Assembly (NCBI GenBank): GCA_949358305.1
Contig: OX442319.1
Span: 11,534,001-11,594,000 of the forward strand
Reading direction: 5' to 3'
Length of the DNA: 60,000 nt
Source: Strigamia acuminata
Taxonomy: Eukaryota; Arthropoda; Chilopoda; Geophilomorpha; Linotaeniidae
Below the pieces are notes generated by a model. It had not been told where the DNA came from. It did not search any database and worked only from the letters and a program-made list of their open reading frames with translations. The position numbers and the translations under genes are program-made. Below, piece after piece: positions 1-10,623 of this stretch (position 1 is the first letter of the stretch; the number at the start of each line of letters is the position of its first letter).

Positions 1-3000
1 CGACAATAAAAAACTATTCTTCTTCTTTGCTTGTAATCTTTCGTCTACTTCTTCTCAGCCTCTCCAAGCTCTTTGAGTCCTACTGCTTCACGACTCGCGT
101 TGATCTTCTCTGCTGGCACCGCCTTGGTGAGAAAGTCTGCTGCCAGAATTTCTGAAGGCATATGAATCAAATGGATATTTCCCAAGTAGACGTCCTCCCG
201 CACAAACATCAAGTGGCGGTTGATGTGTTTGGTCCTCCCGTGCTGGTTGGACCCACTTAGCACGTCCATTGCCGCCGTGCTGTCCGTGTAAATCGGGATG
301 CTTTGCGGGACGAATGCTCCCTGCCCCAGACCGCACAGGATGCTCCGCACCCACTTCAAACTCTTGAGAAGTTCACACATGGCTAAGACTTCACTCTCAC
401 AGGAGGATAATGCCACAAGGTTTTGCTTTTTTGTTTTCCAACAAATTGGAGCCTGGCCTAGCATGACCAGTATCCCCGAAAAGGATCTTGCCTTCCTTGT
501 GGAACACCAGCTCGCATCCGTGTATCCAACAACGCTTCCACCCTCGGATGGGAAAAACAATCGAAAATTCCTGGTTCGTTTGATATAACTCAGGACGCGC
601 TTGATTGCACGAAAATGAACTTCACGCGGATCGCGCGAGTACATCGACAGTTTGCTGACCGCAAACGATATGTCCGGTCTCGTGACTATCATTAGGTGCA
701 TGATAGAGCCCAAAATCTTTTGGTAGATGCGCTGCTCGACCTCCTTAGACTCTTCAAAAACATCCAAATCTTGTCCTACCACCACGGGGGTGTAAGCTTT
801 GCTGCGGTCATCCGGATCAAAAGTATCCAGTATTTGATCAATGTATTTTTGTTGGCCGACCCAAACACCTTCCGCCGTGATTTGGATCTGCATCCCGAGC
901 AGATAGTGCACCTCCCCCAGTTCCACTATCTCAAAAACTTTCTTCAGCCCTGTCAACAGCCATTCTAGCGTCCGGTCGTCAGAGTAAGCGGCGAGAATAT
1001 CATCGACGTAAACTCCTAAAATAAGCATTCCGTCCCTTTCCACGTAAATGTAGACGCAAGCGTCATCCGCAATTGGTGTCAAACCCAATTTTACAAGTTC
1101 GCTATTTAGGCGCTTATTCCAGCATCGGCCGGATTGGCGTAATCCATACAGACTCCGCTCCAATTTGCATACTGCATCGTCCTCTTCTAAAAAACCTTCG
1201 GGTTGGTCCATGTAAATGTCAACTTCTAGATCCCCGTAAAGATATGCCGTCTTTACGTCAAATTGTCTTGTCTTTAGTCCTAACGTGGCCACCAAAAATA
1301 ATATAATACGTAAGGACTCCATCCGCACGACTGGCGAAAAAGTTTCCGTAAAGTCGATGCCCGGCCGTTGTGCACATCCGACTGCTACTAAACGTGCCTT
1401 GTATTTACTAATACTCTTGTCCGCGTTGAATTTGATTCTAAAGATCCATTTGGATCTTATTGTCCTCATTCCTGCCCGGCGTTTCACCAGTTTCCACACT
1501 TGATTAACGTGCAAGGAATCAATCTCGCTTGTCATCGCATCGAGCCACTTGTCGCGATCAGGGCAATTAATAGCCTCGTCAAACGTCTCTGGCGTGAACA
1601 GCTCGCTTGTCTCTTCTCCAACGACATTCGCCGCCTCGTTTTGTTCCGCCAGGCGTTGCGAGCGCCGCACACCTGAAGCGAGCAGTTGCTGCTCACGTTC
1701 ACGTTTTCCCTCTTCGTGTCGCTGCGTCACCGCTTCAGCTGTGGCTCCCCTCGGTCGTCCAACTATGCGTGCTGGCTCGTCACAAGTCGGTAATTGTTGA
1801 TCATCCGGTTGGTCATCCGGTTGGTCATCCGTAACGTCCTGCTGTTGATCGATAGGATTCTCAATAATTGTGTTCACCGGCGGGCCGTTCCCCTCGTCCA
1901 TGTCGTAAGAATTTCCCGTTTTCTGCCGGTTTGTGTCGAGTAGTTTGGCTCCGCGAACTCCCTCGTCAAAAACAACCGATCTACCTTCGACCACGTCGTT
2001 AATTTCGGGAATGAAAATTCGATACGCTTTGCGCACAGCTGAGTACCCGACAAAAATGCCTTCTCGTGCCTTGCTGTCGAGTTTCTTGCGCTGCTCGTTT
2101 GGCACGTGCAGCCACGCAGAACATCCAAAAGTGCGAAGAAAACCGACGGATGGCTTCCGTCCCGTCCAAATCTCCTCCGCAACGACTTTACCATTTGGTT
2201 TGGTCAACGTGCGATTTTTGATAAAAACAACCGTTGCCAAAGCTTCTGCCCAAAAACGCAATGGCATTTTCGAGTCTATTAACATCGTTCTAGCTGCTTC
2301 AACCAGCGTTCGGTTTGAACGCTCAGCAATTCCATTGCTGGCTGCGCTGTATGGAACTGTGAGCTCGTGCATTATCCCGTTCTCTTCGCAAAAAACACGA
2401 AAATCCCCGCTTGTGAATTCTCCTCCGTTGTCCGTTCGCAATCTGCAAAGTGCCTTTCCCGTTTGTTTTTCAACTAAAGCTTTGAAAATCTTGAAATAGC
2501 CCAATGCTTCTGATTTTTCCCTCAAAAAATAAATAAACCTTTTTCTTGAGAAGTCATCCGTCAGGACCATCGCATATCTCGAGCCCGACAGGGACGGCGC
2601 TTGGAAAGGTCCCACCAAATCCGCATGGATCAAATCCAGAACCTTTTGAGACTGCTTCTCTTTGATGCGCTTAAAAGGCGCCTTGGACATTTTTCCGCAG
2701 ATGCAAGACGCGCATTTCGGCAGTTGTTCGTGCTTATATTTTATGCCATAAACGATCTCACCATTGTGCATTTCGTCAAGCGTTTTCTCGTTAACGTGAC
2801 CCAGTCGTCCGTGCCACAGCTCCTTCTCCGTCATGACTACGTTCTCACGTGCTGTCGTCGCATTTTCTTCTTCGCGCGTTTCCAAGAAAAACATGTCTCC
2901 GTGCTTGTTACCTTGCGCGATGAGTTCCCCAGTCGGGTCAAAAATGTCCACCTTGTGCTCACCGAACAGCACTTGGCATTTCTTGGATGTCAATTTAGGA

Positions 3001-3705
3001 ATTGACAGCAGGTTTCCTTTTAATTCCGGTACGTAAAGTACTTGTAGCAAAGTAATTCTTTTTTGTGTCGAATCCGGCAAACGGCAATTAATAACGATTT
3101 GCCCTTTTCCTTTCGCTAATAACTCTGTCCCCTTCTTAGCTGTAGTTACCGTTGCCTCAAACTCCTCCAGCGTTGAAAACCATTCGCGGCGGCACGACAT
3201 GTGCGACGACGCGCCCGAATCCAGAATCCAATTGGATTTTGTTGAGTTGTTCCCATCAAAATCGACTACTAGCGCATAATGTCGCGTCTCTTCGCGCGCT
3301 GGCGTTAATTGTTCCGCATGTGGACCCATTGCGCATTCAAGAGTGGCGACGTACGCATGCTGTAATGGCGTTCCCAACGCGAGTTTGGCCGTTTCCTTTT
3401 GTTGTGGCTTCGGACGCTTCTCCGGAAAACGGATCCAACAATTTTTCGCTATGTGGCCCGTTTTGCCACACTCAAAACACGCTCTTTTATTCCCATCACA
3501 AAATTTTCTCCCGCCCGAATTTTTACTAGCTTGAGCTTTGAAAGCGACGGGGGTGGCGGAAGCGCTTGCTGCACCACTTGGCGGCGCCCATTGGTCTTCG
3601 ATTAGCAGACCCGTGCGCAGATCTTCTAATTTCGCATCCAGTCGCGAGCGATAATCACGTCCAATTGGGTGGTATTTGGGCAACAATCCTTTTGCGGCGT
3701 AAAGT
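1..3705 (-). mobile_element. Copia-1 LTR retrotransposon, 5'-truncated
   Basis: This is the 3' two thirds of a Ty1/Copia element read on the minus strand. Its coding frame stays open right up to 3705, where the 3' LTR of Copia-2 begins with TGAACG, so its 5' LTR, leader and most of gag were cut off by that insertion. The missing half does not reappear on the far side of Copia-2, because the junction there is rearranged. The five bases at 3701-3705 (AAAGT) are the probable target-site duplication, but no partner copy can be seen. The 3' LTR of Copia-1 would lie before position 1. Confidence 0.85.
45..3705 (-). CDS. Copia-1 gag-pol polyprotein (partial, 5' end missing)
   Basis: Retrotransposon polyprotein of Ty1/Copia order. 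Numbered from Leu at 3686, a CCHC zinc knuckle (C70, C73, H78, C83) is followed by the aspartic protease motif DSGASS (Asp156). The integrase comes next, with an HHCC module (HGRLGH then CASC) and a D,D,E core (HADLVGP, LRTDNGGEF, NGIAERSN). A linker with DDQP repeats leads to the reverse transcriptase (SKWIFRIK, FDVKTAYLYG, YVDDILAAY) and a Copia-type RNase H (YTDASW, SSCESEVLA). No stop or frameshift interrupts the frame, so it decayed little before being disrupted. No native start is present: the frame continues upstream of 3686 as LYAAKGL to the Copia-2 LTR. The stop is TAG at 45-47. The product would form particles and copy element RNA into integrable cDNA, but this copy lacks the 5' end needed to be expressed from its own LTR. 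Confidence 0.93.
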
Positions 3706-4223
3706 TGAACGTTAGTAGCAGAGGCGAGCGGCGCGAATTCGGTATAAACCGAGTGTGTGGAAGCGAAAATGGCGGCGTCGTGTCTCTGACACGAACGTAA
3801 ATGCGACGTGACTGATTTTAAACAAAGCGCGCGGCGAAATGCCGCTTATATGCGCTGAAATAGCACAGAAGGTGCTCTAAACTAATACTAAAGACTCTAA
3901 AATAATAGGCATTTAATATAAACAAGAAAAAGCTTACATATGGCATCCTTTTCTAAGGGAAAATCAACAGGAGAGCACACATTGCTGTGCGCGGCCATCT
4001 TGGATGGGAAAAACATAATCAACGACACCTTGTGTCGGAATTATGCATTACATAAATATAAAACTAGGGAATGCATGATGCTTCATGCTTAAATACATAA
4101 AGCAAACATAATACCAGAGTAAACAAACATGTGAATTAATACATCGAGATAATTAAACTAAACAATCAAAATGTGATTCTATATCACATCGACATAAAAC
4201 ATTTGGGTTTCTAAAAACCAACA
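3706..4223 (-). repeat. Copia-2 3' LTR (518 bp)
   Basis: On the minus strand it starts TGTTGGTTTTTAG directly after the polypurine tract and ends AACGTTCA, giving the usual TG...CA termini. Its last 116 bp (3706-3821) reappear unchanged next to the primer-binding site at 10508-10623, which identifies both segments as LTR. Beyond 3821 there is no second copy in the window. Confidence 0.9.
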
Positions 4224-4237
4224 ATTCCCCCTTTCGA
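4224..4237 (-). other. Copia-2 polypurine tract
   Basis: The minus strand reads CGAAAGGGGGAAT immediately before the TGTTGG start of the 3' LTR. This is the expected plus-strand DNA primer of an LTR element. About 200 non-coding bases separate it from the polyprotein stop. Confidence 0.85.
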
Positions 4238-4439
4238 TGGAAATAGAATCGGGGAAATAATGGACAGATACTGGAATTACAGTGTATAAGAGATAAAACA
4301 GAAATAATAAAATCGAATCATCGAGCCGGGTACTATAATTGAAGAACGCTACATAAGCCCGAATATTCCCACTGGAACTCGATGATCCTCACAATTGGGA
4401 ATAAGAAATAAAGAAAGTCACAATAAAGTCACGGTGAAA

Positions 4440-7400
4440 TCAGTGCCGGAAGATCTTGTCGATTAAGGACTTCAAACGTTCGGAACCAAGCCATTTGGTG
4501 AAAATGTCCGCAATGTTCTGTTCACCGGATACTTTATGAAGGTCGAAACATCCCGCCTTATACCACTCTCGCAGCCAATGATATTTGACGCGGATATGCT
4601 TGGTCTTGGAATTTTCCACGTCATTTTCAGTAAACTGGATAGCTGAGAGAGCGTCGGAATAGATCATTGGTCGGGATTGTCTGTTGAGAACTGGAAATTC
4701 GGAGTAAATGTGGTCGAGCCAGAAGGATTCTTTAACACATTCCACTAGAGAAAGAAATTCCGCCTCCATAGTAGAACATGCGACCGTTGACTGTTTTCGG
4801 CACGACCAGCCAATAGGCACATTTCCGATAAAGTTGATATAGCCACCGAAACTCAAAGACGTTGCTTGATCGCTTGCCCACGACGCATCCGTAAAAGCCC
4901 ACAGTTGACTTGAATTACAGTTGGAAAGTTCGATTCGATAGTCGACGGTGTTAGCCACGTACTGGAGAACTTGTGTGAGGGCTCGGATGTGCGTTTTGTC
5001 GTAACATGTATTGAACTGGCTCAGCGAAATAACCGAAAATAAGATATCGGGGCGTGTTCTCGACGCGAGGAATAGAAGCGAACCGATTAGGGATCGGTAA
5101 GGAAAATCCGGTAGATTCTCGGTTGACCCCTTCACGAGTGTCGTCCCAGGTGTGACGGGAACTTTTACTAGACGGTTGATGGAAACTTCGAACTTCTTAA
5201 CGAGCTTTGTGATGTAGCCACGTTGTGTGATGAAAGTCCGTCCGGCGTCGCGAATAAATTCGACTCCCAATAATTTCGTGATGGGACCAAGATTAACGAT
5301 GTCGAATTTGGACGAAATAAGTCGGATAATCCGGGTCAACACGGTGTCGGAAGCGTAAAAGAGAACGATGTCGTCCACGTAAACTAACATGACGGCACAA
5401 TTGCCGTAAATATACACACAATTGCACGTGGGCATCTTCCGAAAACCGAGGGCTCGAAGCGTTCCATCCAACTTTTCGTACCACTCCCTCCCTGATTGGT
5501 GAAGTCCGTAGAGGGATTTAACAAGCAGCCAGACGTTTCCAGGATTCGAACAAGTTGCACCTGCGGGGATGCGCATGTACACCTTGTGCTTCAGGTCCCC
5601 ATACAGGTATGCACTTTTGACGTCGAGGTGAGCATCCTTCCATCCTCTGAGGACGACTAGAAGACAGAAGAATAGCCGGATTAAAACAAAGTTCACGACT
5701 GGGCTAAAGACCTCGTCGTAATCTACCCCGATGGTTTGGCGAAAGCCTTGTGCGACGAGTCGAGCACGATAACGAGTTATTTCGCCGCTTAGATCCGTTT
5801 TCAATTTGAAAATCCATTTACAGCCCAAGACCGTAGTGTTGGGCGGCCTTGGAACTTCTTGATAAATCTCCCTTTCTTTGAAAATGTCCAATTCTTCATT
5901 AACGGCTTCGCGCCATTTTGGGGCATCTGGGAATGTCGGTATATCAGAATAGGATGATGGCTCCGTGCGGCAAAGATGAGCTGCATGACGGGCCGGAGGA
6001 ATCAACGGTAACGAATGTTCCATAACGCCGAAGAAGAATAATTCAGGATCATAAGGGAGATCGTTCACGGTACAGTATGCCTGAATTTCGTTACGTGATC
6101 GAAGTCGCAGGCCAGGTTGCGGAAAATAATAGACATCCGCATCAATCGATCCTGGTCGTTGATCTTTCCTTAAGTGTTCTTCACGAACCCATCTCCTGAA
6201 GACTGTGTCTCCACCCACATAACGCCACATAAAAGAGGTCCTGTTTCCATGAGCCGGAACGGACGTCGAGCCAGTTGGCAAAGGTGACATTGCTCCTTGG
6301 CCAAGTATGGGCATCGTGTGCTGAAGAATGTCCCCACCGTGTCTTCGACGTAATGTAATGAAGCGATTCGGTGAGCCAGGTGGTGAAATTTCAGGAGAAC
6401 TGGCAGGAACAGAGGAAATATTTGGGGAGTCAAATTGTTGTGATACGGCTGCGAACGATTGAATAGCATCACCATCGAGTTGATCGATGTCCTCGTCAGT
6501 GTCCTGTTCTTCTTGATAAAGGGTTGGGTACGATGCTGAATGTCTCAATGTTGCAGAACCCGGTAATGCTAGTGCACACGCTTCTAGTAATTGACGTTCG
6601 GGAGTCCCAAGTGGCGAAAGATGTACTAGTGGGATAGAAATTGATCTAGAAACATTTCCATCTCCATTCTCATCATCATCATCATCGTCGTTATTATCAT
6701 CGTCCGATGCATTCGATGAGTCTTCATCAGAATCATTCTTGGGCCAGTCCAGATATTGGACACTGTCGTCAAAAGTGACTCGAGGTTGTTGACCAACGTC
6801 GGGTTCCTCGTAAATGGGATAGCGATTGCCGTTTTGGTTCCGCAGTGTCTTTTTGTAAGACTGATGCTCATCAATGCGTACGTGAATTGATTCTGTTACG
6901 CTATTGTCCACAGGATTCCATACGCGGTAACCACGTGTACCGGTTGCGTAACCCACGAGAAATCCCTCCCAGGCTCGCGGGTCGAGTTTCCTGCGTCCCG
7001 GTGCAGTGAAGTGCACCCAGCACTTAGATCCAATTTTTCTCAGATGACGCAAGGAAAGAGCACGCTGTCGCCAAAGAATATATGGCACCTGATTATTCAG
7101 ACGGGAATGTGGACTTCGATTTTTGATGTATGCGAAGTTGACAGCGATCTCTGCCCATAGAGCGGCTGGAAGTTTTGTTTCTTCTTGTACAGCTCTAATG
7201 TGGTCAGCCATTGTCCGGTTGATTCTCTCAGCTGTGCCGTTCATCTGGGGGCTCGAAGGATTTGTTCGCTGACCCTGGATCCCTTTGTCCTTTAAATACT
7301 GTTGAAATTCGTTCGATAAGAATTCGCCGCCTCTATCAGTGCGTATGGCCTTGACACGTGTGTTGGCGACACGCTCAACTCTGGCGACGATTTCTTTGAA

Positions 7401-9467
7401 GCACGAGAAGACTTGAGATTTTTGTGCTAAGGGGGTGATCCAGGTATATCTGGTTGCATCGTCAATGACGGTGAGAACAAAACGAGCGCCACCAAATGAA
7501 GGAACCGGATACGGCCCCCAGACATCCATGTGTAAGAGGTCAAGGGGCTTGCTGGTGGAAGGATGAGGATCCGGCTTATGGGAAGCCCTGGTGGACTTCG
7601 CAATACGGCAGTCATTGCACGCTAATTCCTGCGACACTTCCGCCGGTTCAAGTCCGTAAACATGGTCATTATTGGCTAATAACCGCATCGCGTTAGTATG
7701 GAGATGTCCAAGGCGACTATGCCATAAACCGGTTGCATCCTTGACAGAAGCGGGATTGGCATGGACTTTCTTTGGTAATTGGGTAGGGTTAGCAACAATC
7801 TTCTTTTGTGATTGAGAAGAGTTGCTAGGGGATTGGACAACAGGAGGAGGTGTAATAGGCAAAGGACTACTTGGGATGTATTGGATGACATCAGCATAGG
7901 ATTGTGTTGGAGGATTGGTGTGGACAGGCAAGGATTGTGGAGGAAATGTAGGATTGGTGGCAACCGGAATTGTCGTCGGTGCCTCTGTCGCAGGTAATGG
8001 CGGCATTTGAATCCTAAAATCCGAGATGTACTGTTGTTGTGACTTCTGTTTCTTCGGCTTCGGAATCTTCACGAAGTCCTCTTCCGTCGTAACGAATGTC
8101 TGTACGGGTGATTGTTGAACAATCGGTGAAGTCGTAACGGCAACGGTCGGATTAATACACAACCCATCCACATAGTAGAGTCCTCCCTTTTCCTTTGCTC
8201 GTAAAATAGCATTCGTAATATCCGTTTGATAGACGTTGATTTCTCCATTAAAAATATGGATGTGATGTCGAGTCTTATCAATTCTCGATACTGAAATAAG
8301 GTTGGCCTCAAAATTGGGCGCATAGAGTACATTAGTCAATGTCACGTCACAATGAACACCGTCCATGCGTGTTTGTAATGGAATAGTTCCTTTACCGGTC
8401 ACTTGTGATTTTCCTTGACCAAGTTCTATATCAAATGGGACGATGTTTGTAAATTCGGAAAACCACGATCGCACATGGGAAACATGGTCTGTGGCGCCGC
8501 AATCAACTATCCATTCGTTGGATTGCATCAGGTGAGCCACTGGACGTTCAACCATTTGCGGTGCACTGGCGAAAAATACAGCTCTGCGGACTGGGTGAGA
8601 ACTTCCTCTCGGGCGATTGTCCTCGGGGTTGGATGCCGAGTTCTTGCCACGCTTCTTGCTTTTGCTGCGAGAACGTTGAAAGGAAGCTGTCGGCGGCTGA
8701 TTTCGGTCGTCACGCTTCGGGTATGGGCACTTGTTAGCGTAGTGACCCATCTCTTGACAGTTGAAACATCTGACTTGCGACAATGGACGACGTGGACGTG
8801 ACCCTTGACGAGATTGTTGTGGATTCTGGGCAGACGCGTGAGCTGATGATGAAACATTGTGTAAACCAACTGATTTGAGGCGAAGATATTCAGAGACCAA
8901 TTGTTCGGACACTTTAGTCGGCGTAAAGTTAGCTTCAGGCCAGTTATAGATGGCAAACGTGGCCTGAGCATATTCTGGAGGTAGACGATGTAAGTACTGG
9001 TAAGCATGATGCTTGTCCGAAACTTCCTCCTTCATATCCCGGAGTTGGCGTACGTGGAGATCGACACGACTGACGAAATCTACCATGTCTTCGTTCGGTT
9101 GAAGATGTAGGCCTAAGAATTGCCATCTCATGGCTGCTTGACGAGCCAGGGAACTAGGAGCGAAAATCTTGGTGAGGATGTCCCACGCCTGTTTCGGAGT
9201 ATTAGCATTGTCCAATGTCGAGCGTTTTGCCTCACTCACATGGCAATATATGTGCCCTAAAGCCTTATCCTTCTTCATCATGTACTTTTCCGTCTCTTTC
9301 GGGGTTAATGTCAGCAAATACTCGGCTTCTTTTTCTTCCGTTACATGCCTCCAAAGCCCTTCGGACTTTAGAAGCATGCACATCGCACGACGCCATGATT
9401 CATAATTGTTTATGCCCAACATCGGGCATTTTCCAACCGTTGGCTCCACGTAAGGTGATTTCTGCAT
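4440..9467 (-). CDS. Copia-2 gag-pol polyprotein (complete)
   Basis: One uninterrupted Ty1/Copia frame of about 1,675 codons. The frame is open to 9512, but its first codon there is GTG and the following residues are hydrophobic and unlike gag. The first ATG, at 9467 (MQKSPYVEP), is the better start. Domains in order: a UBN2-type gag, CCHC knuckle CFNCQEMGHYANKC, aspartic protease, integrase HHCC module (WHSRLGHLH, CNDC), integrase core (LHMDVWGP, IRTDRGGEF, MNGTAERI), an acidic D/N-rich spacer, reverse transcriptase (CKWIFKLK, LDVKSAYLYG, YVDDIVLF) and RNase H (FTDASWASD, CSTMEAEF). The frame carries no lesions. One oddity is the protease triplet DCG where Copia proteases normally have DSG or DTG; the codon is TGC. 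With intact coding, primer site and polypurine tract, only the shortened 5' LTR argues against activity of this copy. Confidence 0.95.
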   Translation of the reverse strand: MQKSPYVEPTVGKCPMLGINNYESWRRAMCMLLKSEGLWRHVTEEKEAEYLLTLTPKETEKYMMKKDKALGHIYCHVSEAKRSTLDNANTPKQAWDILTKIFAPSSLARQAAMRWQFLGLHLQPNEDMVDFVSRVDLHVRQLRDMKEEVSDKHHAYQYLHRLPPEYAQATFAIYNWPEANFTPTKVSEQLVSEYLRLKSVGLHNVSSSAHASAQNPQQSRQGSRPRRPLSQVRCFNCQEMGHYANKCPYPKRDDRNQPPTASFQRSRSKSKKRGKNSASNPEDNRPRGSSHPVRRAVFFASAPQMVERPVAHLMQSNEWIVDCGATDHVSHVRSWFSEFTNIVPFDIELGQGKSQVTGKGTIPLQTRMDGVHCDVTLTNVLYAPNFEANLISVSRIDKTRHHIHIFNGEINVYQTDITNAILRAKEKGGLYYVDGLCINPTVAVTTSPIVQQSPVQTFVTTEEDFVKIPKPKKQKSQQQYISDFRIQMPPLPATEAPTTIPVATNPTFPPQSLPVHTNPPTQSYADVIQYIPSSPLPITPPPVVQSPSNSSQSQKKIVANPTQLPKKVHANPASVKDATGLWHSRLGHLHTNAMRLLANNDHVYGLEPAEVSQELACNDCRIAKSTRASHKPDPHPSTSKPLDLLHMDVWGPYPVPSFGGARFVLTVIDDATRYTWITPLAQKSQVFSCFKEIVARVERVANTRVKAIRTDRGGEFLSNEFQQYLKDKGIQGQRTNPSSPQMNGTAERINRTMADHIRAVQEETKLPAALWAEIAVNFAYIKNRSPHSRLNNQVPYILWRQRALSLRHLRKIGSKCWVHFTAPGRRKLDPRAWEGFLVGYATGTRGYRVWNPVDNSVTESIHVRIDEHQSYKKTLRNQNGNRYPIYEEPDVGQQPRVTFDDSVQYLDWPKNDSDEDSSNASDDDNNDDDDDDENGDGNVSRSISIPLVHLSPLGTPERQLLEACALALPGSATLRHSASYPTLYQEEQDTDEDIDQLDGDAIQSFAAVSQQFDSPNISSVPASSPEISPPGSPNRFITLRRRHGGDILQHTMPILGQGAMSPLPTGSTSVPAHGNRTSFMWRYVGGDTVFRRWVREEHLRKDQRPGSIDADVYYFPQPGLRLRSRNEIQAYCTVNDLPYDPELFFFGVMEHSLPLIPPARHAAHLCRTEPSSYSDIPTFPDAPKWREAVNEELDIFKEREIYQEVPRPPNTTVLGCKWIFKLKTDLSGEITRYRARLVAQGFRQTIGVDYDEVFSPVVNFVLIRLFFCLLVVLRGWKDAHLDVKSAYLYGDLKHKVYMRIPAGATCSNPGNVWLLVKSLYGLHQSGREWYEKLDGTLRALGFRKMPTCNCVYIYGNCAVMLVYVDDIVLFYASDTVLTRIIRLISSKFDIVNLGPITKLLGVEFIRDAGRTFITQRGYITKLVKKFEVSINRLVKVPVTPGTTLVKGSTENLPDFPYRSLIGSLLFLASRTRPDILFSVISLSQFNTCYDKTHIRALTQVLQYVANTVDYRIELSNCNSSQLWAFTDASWASDQATSLSFGGYINFIGNVPIGWSCRKQSTVACSTMEAEFLSLVECVKESFWLDHIYSEFPVLNRQSRPMIYSDALSAIQFTENDVENSKTKHIRVKYHWLREWYKAGCFDLHKVSGEQNIADIFTKWLGSERLKSLIDKIFRH

Positions 9468-10487
9468 CTCGACGCGGAAAATGGCGTGGAAAAAGAAGAT
9501 TTCGCACACCACGCAAACACGAAAGCTTTGAGAGTGATATAGGCGTCGTCGGCGAATATTCGAAGCACTGCACTGTCACAAACACTAACTGAAGCACTGT
9601 CAAAGCGGAAACCGAGACGGGGATGCCAATGCTACAATTGGCACAAATAACCTCAGTTAAGTATCTCCCTAACGCCCTTTGCAAACCGCCTGGGGTCACG
9701 GAAACGTTAGGTGGCCCTGAGAAAGCCTTAACTGAGAATACACACTTCGCTTGCCCGACTGGACAAAAGGGCAAAGTGGATTCTAATTGACCCAACCAAA
9801 ATATCCCACTTAAATAACTAACAAAGGTAATTGCGACTGGAAGGAGAAATTGGTGAATCTGTTGCGGTTGCAACCTCGTGCAATAAGAAAACACGGCTCG
9901 ATTTTTCTCGAAAAAATCGGACAAAAAACGCAATTTGGATTCGAAAATCCAAATTCGTCTCATTAAATGAGGCTCTTCACAAAAATGCGTTGAAAATAAA
10001 CAAATCGTCGATACTATATACACGCCGGGGTGTATATAGCGAGAAAAGTCTCGTTTCCGTCGAAAAATCGTCGAAAAATCGTCGAAAAATAAAATCGACG
10101 CGAAAATCTGAAAATATAAAGAAAATTCGCCTCGAAAACCGCGAGACCGCGTGATTTCGGACGGAATTAGCCGTAGAATCGTGTGGTGGACAACCCTGGT
10201 TGTCTCCAAACGTCGGTGACACGTCGTCAATTCGAAGAATCGACGAAAACTGAAAAAAGAAGAAAATTCGCCTAAAAATTCGCGAGACCGCGCAATTTTT
10301 GGCGAAATTAAACGTAGAATCGTGTGGTGGACAACACTGGTCGTGTCCAAACGTCGGCGATACGTCAATGGTGCAAAAATAGGCCCGAGCGTCGATGAAA
10401 TCTGTAAAAACCCAAATCGTCGCGAAAATTCGCGAAATTCGCGAAATTTTTCGGCGATAAAAGGGAAAAAGGTTATACAGAGCAGCC
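9468..10487 (-). other. Copia-2 5' leader (non-coding)
   Basis: About 1 kb lies between the primer-binding site and the gag start. Frames crossing it (9400-10740) run through the LTR and primer site and are not genes. Within it are an 11-bp repeat CGTCGAAAAAT in three copies (about 10057-10090) and a tandem pair of 141-bp repeats annotated separately. RNA packaging signals would be expected here, but none can be recognised by eye. Confidence 0.7.
10090..10372 (-). repeat. Tandem pair of 141-bp repeats in the Copia-2 leader
   Basis: The string GAAAATTCGCC at 10121 recurs at 10262, and GTAGAATCGTGTGGTGGACA at 10173 recurs at 10314, both 141 bp apart. The two copies differ by scattered substitutions. 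Their role is unknown. Confidence 0.85.
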
Positions 10488-10505
10488 AACCATCCTCTGC
10501 TACCA
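10488..10505 (-). other. Copia-2 primer-binding site, initiator tRNA-Met
   Basis: The minus strand reads TGGTAGCAGAGGATGGTT, which is complementary to the 3' 18 nucleotides of the metazoan initiator tRNA-Met including its CCA tail. It starts two bases after the LTR ends in CA. This places the LTR boundary and predicts priming from the intact tRNA 3' end. Confidence 0.9.
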
Positions 10506-10507
10506 AT

Positions 10508-10623
10508 TGAACGTTAGTAGCAGAGGCGAGCGGCGCGAATTCGGTATAAACCGAGTGTGTGGAAGCGAAAATGGCGGCGTCGTGTCTCTGACACGAACGT
10601 AAATGCGACGTGACTGATTTTAA
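10508..10623 (-). repeat. Copia-2 5' LTR remnant (116 bp)
   Basis: It is identical by eye to 3706-3821 and directly precedes the primer-binding site. The match ends after GATTTTAA, where the next sequence is CCTTATGG instead of ACAAAG. About 400 bp of the LTR, including the region that would hold the promoter, is missing. Confidence 0.9.

Larger units (their letters stand above)
3706..10623 (-). mobile_element. Copia-2 LTR retrotransposon, full coding capacity, 5' LTR truncated
   Basis: On the minus strand the order is remnant 5' LTR (10508-10623), primer-binding site (10488-10505), leader, gag-pol frame (4440-9467), polypurine tract (4224-4237) and 3' LTR (3706-4223). The 116 bp shared by the two LTRs look identical base for base, which indicates a young insertion. 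It is inserted in the gag region of Copia-1. The 5' LTR stops at a TTAA shared with the neighbouring macro-repeat, so only its terminal R/U5-like part remains. Confidence 0.9.

Noticed and set aside
1780-1840. Short tandem GGTTGGTCATCC in Copia-1
   Set aside because: It only encodes the DDQP linker between integrase and reverse transcriptase; not a separate feature.
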